DNA of 64,000 nucleotides, from NCBI GenBank assembly GCA_944383695.1, contig CALWQP010000009.1:18878-82877 (forward strand), given 5' to 3'. The notes under the pieces are model-generated. The model was not told where the DNA came from and made no database searches. It saw only the letters and a program-made list of their open reading frames with translations. Each line of letters begins with the position of its first letter. Positions within the stretch are counted from its first letter, which is position 1. The position numbers and the translations under genes are program-made. The stretch comes from an uncultured Mediterraneibacter sp. GTDB lineage: Bacteria > Bacillota > Clostridia > Lachnospirales > Lachnospiraceae. Shown piece by piece: positions 17,404 through 25,298 of this stretch.

Positions 17404-20400
17404 CTATTCGAGGGTATTCCCTGACTGAACAATTCCTGTTTCCGGCTCAGTTGAAGGTATCTGGATCCAAGGTGTCTCTATAAAAGGCGTCTCCGGCACT
17501 GTCCGCGATGTCTCCGGCACTGCTGCCTCCTCGGTCTGGTCTTCCGGCTGAACCGTCAGATTCTCATCCTGAACAGTACTTTCGTCCTCCTCCGGCTCCT
17601 GAAGCGAATATACCGCAATATTATCATCAGACGGCGTGATCAGAGCACCCTGCAGCCTTGGCGTACCGCCGGTTGACACGGCATCCAGATTCCACACCGT
17701 TTTTCTCCACAGCAAGTTTGTTGTATAATACTGAGGCATTTTCAGCATAGCGTCATCCGCCAGCTTAACCACCTTACTGTCAGCCTTTACATTTGTCACG
17801 CTGTTAGAATCTGCATACTCATACACGTTGCTGCTTCCGCCCAGAGTATCGAATCCTGCGACACGGTATGCCTTCTCACCGGTACTCATGCTAAGTGAGT
17901 TGGTAATCTTCACCGTACCATATCGCTGTCCGCCCACAAGTCCTCCGTTTCCTACCATATTCGGAGCCTTGATGTCTGCTTTTGCATAGCACTTATCAAG
18001 ACTGGAGGAACCGTCAAGCCATCCCACAAGTCCTCCGACTCTTGCACCGGCAGTTTTATTTGTACTTGTTCCTTCAAGAGTTCCGGTGACGAGGCAGTTC
18101 TCTATCGTTGAACTGTTTACCTGTCCGCCCAGTCCTCCTATCGTATCCTTTCCTTTAATGCTGATATTTTCAAGTGAGACTTCCTTGATGGTGCTTCCGG
18201 TTATGATTCCGGCAAGACCGCCTACCTGTCCCGCATTGTTCTGAATGCTGAAGTTCCCCAAATAAACCTTCTCTATTATTGAGCGGTCAATTGTATTTGC
18301 CAGTTTTCCTCTCTGCGCGTCACCAGTAATATCGCCTCCATCAATACCAAGGTTGGTCACCGTTGCCTCTGACAGTTCTCTGAAAACCACACCGTTTAGA
18401 TTGACGATCTTATGGCCGGCGCCATCTAATTGACCCGTGAAAATTCCGTCAACTGCAACATTAGATATTTCTTCATCGCTAAAGTCAAGGTCTGCTGCCA
18501 AAACGTAACTTCCCGCCAGGCTCTCTGCATCTGTTCCGATTGCAAGGAACTGCTGCACAGTGTTGATCTTTGTCCTTCCAACCTGGATGTCAATGGTTCC
18601 GTACTCTCGATACGTTCCCTTTTTGGTCGTTACCAGAGGCAGTTCTTTTCCTGTCTCCAGCACCGTAATATTTCTTACGGAGAAGTTCCGGGCTGTTCCC
18701 ACCAGCATGGAAGTCACGGAATCACCAAAATTCGGATTTTCTATGGTAAGATCACTGATCTGAGCATAGGCAGACTCTTTAAAGAGCGTGCTGCTCATTC
18801 CGGTCATTTTATGTCCGTTTCCATCAAGGATTCCGATAAAACATTTCTCAATATAGTATCCATCCTTTGCCTGGATTTCGCTGAAATCAATGTCCGCATC
18901 CAAACGGTAGTTTCCAAACTCATTCGCTTCTGCCAGATCGATCAGCTGCTGGGCTGATGTAATGGACGTCTGCTGAGGCGCTTCATAAATCGTACCGTCA
19001 GTAAAGTCATTTGTGGCTCTCTTGACCGTACCATAGAGAAGCCTTTTCACCCCGTTTGTCTGATTCCTGTTTCCGTTCTTTGCATCCTGAGCCAGTGCTT
19101 CCTTGAATTGCTCGATCACTTCGTCAGAATCAAAGTATGGAATTTTTTCCAGATTTTCCGCAACCGCCTGATAGCGCTGCATTTTATACTCTTTCCATGT
19201 AATAGTCGGGTCATTGGTAATTTTTCTCAAGGCATCAAGGTCATTCTTGCTCTTGCCTGACATAAAGGTCACATATCCGTCCATGTATCCGCCTACGCCA
19301 AGCATCTCCTGCCCCAGCCTGCGGAAACTCTTCGCCGTTCCGCTTCCCTCGTCGTTATGAATCTGATACCAGTTGGAATCATAGAAGGACTCCCAGCCAT
19401 ATGCGCCGGCCTGTGCCGAAGCCTGTGCCCCTGTGTCCTTGATCGCAATCTGATTGTCCCACAGATCTTCCATGTCCTGCAGATCCATTTGCTCAAACGC
19501 TTCTGCTGTCAGTCTCTTGTTGTTTGCCTTAAGAGAAGTTCCCTCTTTTCCTGTATAAGTCACCTGAACTGCCACCTTTGCCTGCTGCTGCGGCGTCAGT
19601 TCAAGGAATGCCTGTCCTGCCAGATATTCAAGCACATACATGGTGTCAAACATGTCTTTATAGTAATCCTGAATTTTCTCCGGCGTGTCGATCCTCGTAT
19701 AACTAAAGTTATTCGTCACATCAGAGTTCATATCTTTTTCAGTAGTCATATTAAAGACTGTGCTTCCATCCACAATGTCCTGCGCGATATTTCCATCTGC
19801 ATGGGCTTCTCCGCCTGTTCCGGCTCTTCTCCCCGCTCCGGCGTAGAAATATTTTCCATCCTGATTATGAGCGGTCTCATGTGTAGTTGTGCTCAGGTCA
19901 TTTTTCAATGCCGGATATACAGCCCACCACACATTTGTCCCATTGGCATAAGCGCCGCTTCCATTGGCCGCAGCCCAGGAGTTGACCGCTTCATAAACCC
20001 ATTTCATTACAGGATCATTGGTCTTACCTGGTTCCTGCGTCCCTGCATTGATGCCATCAGATTTCGGAAATGAAAATCTTGTGTCATACTGGATATTAAC
20101 AAATCCGTTCAGAATGTTAGATGAGTTCGGCACAAGGTTTCCGGACACCCCATAGAAATGGCCCATTCGCGCCGCATAAGCATCAATGATCTGCTCCATC
20201 TTTTCCCGTCCGTTGACCTGGTGATACTCAGGATAGCGGTTCAAGCTTCCGATCATAAGCTGTGACGGCATGGAAATCATATACATGTCTTCCTGTGGCG
20301 CTGTCAGTATGGGCAGAATGTGGTTCATCCTGTCGCTTAAGCCCTTCATAATATCCCATATCCGGTACCGTGTTGTACCATCTGACTGATCGCGGTCCTG

Positions 20401-22725
20401 TTCTTTTAAGATTCCGTCAAAATTATCCTTCATCCATTCATTGGCATCCACATATCTTGCCACGCGCTCTGACATCCAGGTCAGGAAATCCATCATCCCT
20501 TTCCCTGTCTCACTCTGCAGTACATTGCTGTAGAAATCCTGAGTGCGGTCTGTTGCACGCAGTCCTTTCCCGACGCTTAGCACCTTTTCTGTAAGGTAAT
20601 TGGCTGTAAGTTCTTCAGAGAACACGGTACCATTGAAATAGAGCATGTCGCTTAAGATCACTCCGCCAAAGTCAATATGATACCATTTGTCAATATAATT
20701 ATAGCCGTACAGAAAACGCTCCAAATTGTCTTCATTAAGCAGGGAAGCCTTCATCTGTTCTTTCACGCCCGCCTGCGTACAGTATGTAGGGAACTCATCC
20801 CCGCTCCCGATCCATTTCAGAAGAACTTCCTCAAGATTCGGTTTCACCGTCTGGTTATAATAGTCTGTATAGAGTCTGCTCTCCTCCTCTGTGGTCAGCA
20901 GCGATATCTGTTCCGCATAATCGAGGCTTTCCGCCTTTTCCACGACCTCATCCAGCAGTTCCGCATCAATCTTAGTGATATACTTCTCGAACTGGTAGCT
21001 CACACCTCTGTTGGCCGCTTTATACTGTGCGACTGCACCGCCTACTTCTTTTTCAAACTGTACTGCGATATCTTCAGTCTGGTCATTGTCATATATGACC
21101 CGAAGCTTCTTTATAACGCCTTGTTCTGAGCCAGTCACTGAAGAAACAAGACTGTTCCCATCACCCAACGGCAGGATCATCTTTATTTTGCGAAAGGCAA
21201 GGGCGTCATAACTGTCTATCTTGTTTCCGCTCTCTACCCAGTAAGCAGTATCCGCAAAAGGCATCAGTTTCGCCATATTCGCATATGCGATTTCTTTATC
21301 CGCCTGATATGCGCTGTTTTTTCGCACTTCCTTATAATTGGGGATTCCGTTCGTATTATCATAGATCTCATATTCATCTATCTTCTTTGGAATCGGATCA
21401 TCCTTTAAGCTTGGAAGGACCTCGCTGCCCAGCAGGTCAAAGTTCCATATTTCCTCTGAAAATCCCAGCGTCCCTGTGTAAAAGTCTTTGTTGTAAATGT
21501 CCGAAGTCTCTTTGACAGTGTTGTTATCATTAATATTGGTAGCACTGTTTGACTCTGTATACTCATACACAGACTGCGCCTTATTCAGAGTGTCAAATCC
21601 TGCGATCCGGTACGCAGTTCCGGTACTCAGGCTCAGGCTGTTTTTGATGGTCACCTGGCCGCTGCCTGGCCCGCCGATAATTCCGCCGTTTCCCTTTTTT
21701 GCCGGAGCTGTGATGCTGACTTTTGTAAAGCAGTGGTCAATGGCTTTCCCGGAATGCCATCCGGTGATGCCTCCTACTCTTGCCCCCAGATTATGGGACA
21801 GGGTGCCTTCAAGGGTACCTGTCACATAACAGTTTTCTATCTTTGTTGTGCCGTTAGTCTGTCCTGCGATCCCCCCGATAGTATTAGATCCCTTAATAGT
21901 GATATTTATAGCTGCACTATTGCTTACCGTGGAATTCGTGATAACCCCTGCAAATCCCCCGGTCTGGTTCTGATTGTTTATCAAACTGGAATCAACGATA
22001 TATGTAGACGTAATCTGTGACTGATTCAGAATCTGCCCTGCCAGAATTCCTTTGGAATTCTTTGTAATAGCAGCGTCCTCGATCACCAGATTCTTGATCT
22101 TGGCGCCCTTTAATACTTCAAACAGTGGCTGGCTCAGATTTTTAATCCGGTGTCCATTACCATCTAATGTTCCGGTAAAAGTCCCTTTTACTGCCGCTGC
22201 CGCGTCAGCAAGTCCGGACGCGTCAAGATCCTCTGTCAGTTCATATGTTCCATCCAGATCTTTAGACATCTTGTCAAAAAATTTTGAGGCCGCACTTTTC
22301 TGCTGATTGGTTGTAGTCGGTACGGTGAAGGAAAATCCGCTCTTTCTCCCGGTTCCCTCCTCCCCATACTGGACGACAGACTCCTGATCGATCACAACCG
22401 TGACCTCTTCGGAATCCTCCGAAGCCTTAAACTCCTTTATTCCGGCATAATAATCCGGAAGATACTTCATCTTGATTACCGCATAGTAGTCATCCACATT
22501 TTCAGGGACCCCCTCGCTAATGTCGAGTTCCCCGACTTTTTCTGCTTTTCCCTCTCCTGTACTGCGGTAAAGAATCGTGTCCGTAACCTCTTTAAACTCG
22601 ATTACTGTATCACTTACCGCCGGAGGATTTGGTGAACCGGCCGCCATAGCGGTCACAGGCTCATGTCCCACACTCGCTGCAAAGAATATTGCAGCCAGGA
22701 CTGCCAGAATTTTAACCTTTTTCAT
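17404..22725 (-). CDS. Secreted M26-like zinc metalloprotease with two GLUG repeat blocks
   Basis: 1773 residues. A signal peptide is visible (MKKVKILAVLAAIFFAASVG, cleavage probably near AMAAGS). Then come a beta-rich region, a first GLUG-rich beta block (about 190-440; GGFAGVITNS, IGGIAGQTNG, VGGITGWHSG), an M26-type protease core, and a second, closely similar GLUG block (about 1350-1700; VGGLAGIITGS, IGGLGGQVNS, VGGLVGWLDG). The zinc site is THETAHNQDG (His949, Glu950, His953) with Glu973 in GGEAHADG, 20 residues after the second His as in the IgA1 protease/ZmpB group. The Pro/Glu/Thr-rich C-terminus has no LPxTG anchor or membrane helix, so it is probably released. Its substrate is unknown. 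Own promoter at 22771-22799. Confidence 0.85.
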   Translation of the reverse strand: MKKVKILAVLAAIFFAASVGHEPVTAMAAGSPNPPAVSDTVIEFKEVTDTILYRSTGEGKAEKVGELDISEGVPENVDDYYAVIKMKYLPDYYAGIKEFKASEDSEEVTVVIDQESVVQYGEEGTGRKSGFSFTVPTTTNQQKSAASKFFDKMSKDLDGTYELTEDLDASGLADAAAAVKGTFTGTLDGNGHRIKNLSQPLFEVLKGAKIKNLVIEDAAITKNSKGILAGQILNQSQITSTYIVDSSLINNQNQTGGFAGVITNSTVSNSAAINITIKGSNTIGGIAGQTNGTTKIENCYVTGTLEGTLSHNLGARVGGITGWHSGKAIDHCFTKVSITAPAKKGNGGIIGGPGSGQVTIKNSLSLSTGTAYRIAGFDTLNKAQSVYEYTESNSATNINDNNTVKETSDIYNKDFYTGTLGFSEEIWNFDLLGSEVLPSLKDDPIPKKIDEYEIYDNTNGIPNYKEVRKNSAYQADKEIAYANMAKLMPFADTAYWVESGNKIDSYDALAFRKIKMILPLGDGNSLVSSVTGSEQGVIKKLRVIYDNDQTEDIAVQFEKEVGGAVAQYKAANRGVSYQFEKYITKIDAELLDEVVEKAESLDYAEQISLLTTEEESRLYTDYYNQTVKPNLEEVLLKWIGSGDEFPTYCTQAGVKEQMKASLLNEDNLERFLYGYNYIDKWYHIDFGGVILSDMLYFNGTVFSEELTANYLTEKVLSVGKGLRATDRTQDFYSNVLQSETGKGMMDFLTWMSERVARYVDANEWMKDNFDGILKEQDRDQSDGTTRYRIWDIMKGLSDRMNHILPILTAPQEDMYMISMPSQLMIGSLNRYPEYHQVNGREKMEQIIDAYAARMGHFYGVSGNLVPNSSNILNGFVNIQYDTRFSFPKSDGINAGTQEPGKTNDPVMKWVYEAVNSWAAANGSGAYANGTNVWWAVYPALKNDLSTTTHETAHNQDGKYFYAGAGRRAGTGGEAHADGNIAQDIVDGSTVFNMTTEKDMNSDVTNNFSYTRIDTPEKIQDYYKDMFDTMYVLEYLAGQAFLELTPQQQAKVAVQVTYTGKEGTSLKANNKRLTAEAFEQMDLQDMEDLWDNQIAIKDTGAQASAQAGAYGWESFYDSNWYQIHNDEGSGTAKSFRRLGQEMLGVGGYMDGYVTFMSGKSKNDLDALRKITNDPTITWKEYKMQRYQAVAENLEKIPYFDSDEVIEQFKEALAQDAKNGNRNQTNGVKRLLYGTVKRATNDFTDGTIYEAPQQTSITSAQQLIDLAEANEFGNYRLDADIDFSEIQAKDGYYIEKCFIGILDGNGHKMTGMSSTLFKESAYAQISDLTIENPNFGDSVTSMLVGTARNFSVRNITVLETGKELPLVTTKKGTYREYGTIDIQVGRTKINTVQQFLAIGTDAESLAGSYVLAADLDFSDEEISNVAVDGIFTGQLDGAGHKIVNLNGVVFRELSEATVTNLGIDGGDITGDAQRGKLANTIDRSIIEKVYLGNFSIQNNAGQVGGLAGIITGSTIKEVSLENISIKGKDTIGGLGGQVNSSTIENCLVTGTLEGTSTNKTAGARVGGLVGWLDGSSSLDKCYAKADIKAPNMVGNGGLVGGQRYGTVKITNSLSMSTGEKAYRVAGFDTLGGSSNVYEYADSNSVTNVKADSKVVKLADDAMLKMPQYYTTNLLWRKTVWNLDAVSTGGTPRLQGALITPSDDNIAVYSLQEPEEDESTVQDENLTVQPEDQTEEAAVPETSRTVPETPFIETPWIQIPSTEPETGIVQSGNTLE

Positions 22726-22770
22726 CCTTTTCTTTTTCCCCTTTGCAAATTTATATATTTGAGATGCTTA

Positions 22771-22799
22771 ATTTTACCAAATATGTCCACTTTTTTCAA
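22771..22799 (-). promoter_or_regulatory. Promoter for the M26-like protease gene
   Basis: Minus strand TTGAAA (22794-22799), 17-base spacer, TAAAAT (22771-22776), about 45 bases before the ATG. Confidence 0.65.
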
Positions 22800-22818
22800 G
22801 CTGTATTGTCTTTAACTG

Positions 22819-22941
22819 TTATTCACTTATAATTGAGTATTCTGTGACTACAGAGTCACTTAATCCGTTATAAAGAGCCACCTGTGTCAAAGGACAATCC
22901 ACTGTTGGCTCTTCATGTTGCAATACATAGGAAAATCTCAT
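22819..22941 (-). CDS. 40-residue ORF in the AT-rich island; candidate small peptide
   Basis: ATG at 22939-22941 behind a GAGAGG site (spacing about 6), TAA at 22819. The peptide starts MRFSYVLQHEEPTVDCPL and ends VVTEYSIISE; it has one Cys, several Ser/Thr and a net acidic charge. I recognise no family. It lies downstream of the exporter terminator on the same strand and has the island's low GC. It could be a peptide precursor, the 5' end of a degraded gene, or chance. Confidence 0.35.
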   Translation of the reverse strand: MRFSYVLQHEEPTVDCPLTQVALYNGLSDSVVTEYSIISE

Positions 22942-22966
22942 ATTTAACCTCTCACAAACATCAAAT

Positions 22967-23007
22967 AAATTTACCGCATAGGTCTATTTTACCTACGCGG
23001 TAAATTT
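22967..23007 (-). terminator. Terminator of the ABC exporter operon
   Basis: A 17-base stem (AAATTTACCGCATAGGT with ACCTACGCGGTAAATTT, one mismatch) around a 7-base loop overlaps the permease stop codon. The minus-strand tail is TTTGATGTTTG, only moderately T-rich. Confidence 0.75.
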
Positions 23008-23761
23008 ATGTTAAATCGTCTTTTTTAAATCGAAAATATCCAATTCGAACATAGAGTACAGATATAAGTAAATATAATACAGTTAATGAAATTACATATC
23101 CAATGTTAGATGAATCGGATATTAAATATCTAAACACAAACGTGATAAAATATTCTGATATCTTATGTCCAAAAATAACAACTGTTGATAGATAATCAAG
23201 CAACATGAAAAAAAGATTGTAGAACGTTATGACCATAAGACTACCGCCAATTCCGCCCAGCGTATTTTTAAAAACAAAAACAAGAGATAAGCTTAACACA
23301 GCATAGGAATAATACACGATAGTACAAGCAACTGATTGTAACACAAAATATGGTATTTCTCTTTGTATGTAATCACCGCCAATCATTATGTTTAGCAGTA
23401 AAAAAATAATCAAGTTCTGTATAATTCCCAATATCAAAACATAGGGTGTTATTGCACAAAGCTTACCAAAATAAACGTGAAATCTTGAATGTCCATTCAT
23501 GATGAGATGAAAGTTTGTTTTATTTTTGAACTCATTTCCAATATACAAGGAAACAAATGCAATAATAGTTATCATATTAAACATAGTGCATGTATCAATA
23601 TTGCCTAATAAATTATCAATTCCAGTATCATTCATTTGCATCATTTGCATTATTCCAGAAGCAATTGAAGCCACAGTAATAAGGACAAAGATTATACATG
23701 TTTTAACAAAATATTTGCTCTTTTTTATTACAAAAAACGAAGAACAGATGATACTCTTCAT
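23006..23761 (-). CDS. ABC-2 type permease of a peptide-type exporter
   Basis: 251 residues with six hydrophobic segments (for example KTCIIFVLITVASIASGIM, YFVLQSVACTIVYYSYAVL and YVISLTVLYLLISVLYVRIG). It follows the ATPase gene by two bases and forms the membrane part of a BcrAB/LanFEG-type transporter. Such transporters give self-immunity or export for lantibiotics, bacitracin and other peptides. Codons are markedly AT-rich compared with lysS and the M26 gene, which suggests acquisition. Only one permease gene is present, as in BcrA/BcrB rather than the three-gene LanFEG arrangement. Confidence 0.8.
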   Translation of the reverse strand: MKSIICSSFFVIKKSKYFVKTCIIFVLITVASIASGIMQMMQMNDTGIDNLLGNIDTCTMFNMITIIAFVSLYIGNEFKNKTNFHLIMNGHSRFHVYFGKLCAITPYVLILGIIQNLIIFLLLNIMIGGDYIQREIPYFVLQSVACTIVYYSYAVLSLSLVFVFKNTLGGIGGSLMVITFYNLFFMLLDYLSTVVIFGHKISEYFITFVFRYLISDSSNIGYVISLTVLYLLISVLYVRIGYFRFKKDDLT

Positions 23762-23763
23762 AT

Positions 23764-24675
23764 TTATACGCCTCCATTCTGCTGGGTTTTAGAAATAAAG
23801 AAATCCTCTAATGACATACTGTGTATTAGCAACTTATGCAACATAATATCATTTTTTATCAGCGTACTTGATACTAATTCTATATCAGCGCTTTCATCGT
23901 AAATCTTTACTATGCCGCCTTCCGTTTTAAAATTACTGTAGTGCAAAACATCAGATATTACTTTAATAGATTTATCAATATCATTAACCCCTACTTCTAT
24001 GAATTGACTGTACATTTCATCAAAATGTTCTTTTGAAAATTGGTCAGTAATTACCCCATTATCTATTATAATGTAATCTGTAGCTATGTGATATAATTCA
24101 GAAAGAATATGGCTGGATATAACTATGGTTGTGTTATATTCCTTGTTCATTTGGCTGATCAAGTCTCGCATTTGAATTATCCCAATTGGGTCTAATCCAT
24201 TAATCGGCTCATCAAGAAATAAAATCTCCGGTTCTGCGATCATTGCCATTGCTATGCCCAATCTCTGACGCATCCCTAAAGAAAATTTGCCAGATTTCTT
24301 TTTTCCTGTATCGCCTAACCCAACAAACTCCAGCCATTTCTTTGAAACATCTCCTTCAGATGGAATACCTCTGCTTATCCTCTGCATTTCCATGTTTTCA
24401 TAAGCCGTTAAATTCGGATTAAAATAAGGAGTTTCAACTATAAAACTCATTCTTTTTCTCTGTGCAGCTAATTCTTTATCTGAACTTTTCCCGTTAAACA
24501 ATATCGTTCCAGAAGTTGGAAAAATCAATCCCGCGATCATTCTTATAAATGTTGTCTTTCCAGCCCCATTCCTTCCTATTAGTCCGTAAATTTTACCGTT
24601 CTCAATTTTAACATTAACATTATCCACAGCCTTAACGCCATTGTACTCTTTTGTTAAATTTATTGTTTCAATCAT
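23764..24675 (-). CDS. ABC transporter ATP-binding protein (BcrA/LanF-like)
   Basis: 303 residues. Walker A GRNGAGKTTF, signature SLGMRQRLGIAMAM, Walker B EILFLDEPINGLDP and the switch-His region VISSHILSEL are all intact. A C-terminal extension of about 80 residues is typical of the bacitracin/lantibiotic immunity ATPases. The ATG lies 9 bases after the stop of a radical SAM/SPASM remnant (ending 24685) on the same strand, which ties the exporter to a peptide-modification locus. AT-rich like its permease partner. Confidence 0.88.
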   Translation of the reverse strand: MIETINLTKEYNGVKAVDNVNVKIENGKIYGLIGRNGAGKTTFIRMIAGLIFPTSGTILFNGKSSDKELAAQRKRMSFIVETPYFNPNLTAYENMEMQRISRGIPSEGDVSKKWLEFVGLGDTGKKKSGKFSLGMRQRLGIAMAMIAEPEILFLDEPINGLDPIGIIQMRDLISQMNKEYNTTIVISSHILSELYHIATDYIIIDNGVITDQFSKEHFDEMYSQFIEVGVNDIDKSIKVISDVLHYSNFKTEGGIVKIYDESADIELVSSTLIKNDIMLHKLLIHSMSLEDFFISKTQQNGGV

Positions 24676-24684
24676 AATATTTAC

Positions 24685-24944
24685 TTACTCCTCACATAAG
24701 GTTTCCAAGTACATTTGATATATTCTTTTTTCGGATTCGCAGACATATTTCAACTCGCAATCTTTGCATATTGGAATTTCATCTTTGCATATTATTTTTT
24801 TACCTGCTGAAACTCCTTAGAAATAAAAGCTTCTTTAAGAGTAATGTTTCGAATATTGCCCAAACAAAAATGGTCTAGCCCTTGACAAGGTTTTATATCC
24901 CCTGTTGCAGTAACAAAGAAAGACAGCGCACAGGTAAAGGGTGT
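24685..24944 (-). pseudogene. 3' remnant of a radical SAM/SPASM peptide maturase, frameshifted
   Basis: Reading the minus strand from 24944, an in-frame stretch contains FFVTATGDIKPCQG and HFCLGNIRNITLKEAF, then KEFQQVKK followed by a stop. In the +1 frame the sequence continues as CKDEIPICKDCELKYVC to TAA at 24685. This is the standard end of a SPASM domain (PC ... LGNI ... C-x6-C-x2-C-x5-C). The break falls in a run of seven T (A on the coding strand) at 24795-24801; one added base restores the frame. No radical SAM CxxxCxxC core is present upstream, where stops occur at once (24945). So only about 85 C-terminal codons of a gene normally over 350 codons remain, directly upstream of the ABC exporter. 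Confidence 0.8.
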
Positions 24945-24997
24945 TTATCAGATAACTCTTTGTGCCAGACATATCAACACCCTCTTTCCCTGTCTTT
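24919..24997. repeat. Long imperfect inverted repeat at the edge of the maturase remnant
   Basis: Left arm AAAGACAG, four bases, then CAGGTAAAGGGTGTT (24919-24945); right arm AACACCCTCTTTCCCTGTCTTT (24976-24997). The arms pair over about 20 positions with a bulge, around a 30-base loop. The recognisable maturase sequence ends inside the left arm, so this may mark a deletion or insertion junction. The rest of the gap to lysS (24998-25199) is AT-rich and shows no gene. Confidence 0.6.
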
Positions 24998-25199
24998 CAA
25001 TAATTACTTACTACATCCGCTCTTTCTATCTATATTATACTTAATTTTCTTTTATTTTAACAGTATTTTCCTATGTTCTCAATCTACAATCTCTATGAAC
25101 CATTTTCCTTTGCAGATTTTCAAATCCCTCTGTTTTAACTTCTATACTGTGTATATCTGGAGCCCAGCAAAAGCTGCTTTTGATAAATATGTATGCGAA

Positions 25200-25229
25200 A
25201 ATCCGGACTGCTTTGATACAGCCCGGATT
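25200..25229 (-). terminator. Terminator downstream of lysS
   Basis: AATCCGGGCTG and CAGTCCGGATT pair with one mismatch around an 8-base loop; the minus strand continues TTTCGC. It lies about 70 bases after the lysS stop. Confidence 0.6.
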
Positions 25230-25298
25230 CTGCCTTTTCGAAAACTGTGGTGTAGTAACACCATTTTTTCTCATTTATCCATCTATATATTTTATCAC

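Noticed and set aside
25071..25274. A 67-codon ORF on the minus strand between the island and lysS
   Set aside because: It runs through the lysS terminator hairpin and has no recognisable site or protein-like features.
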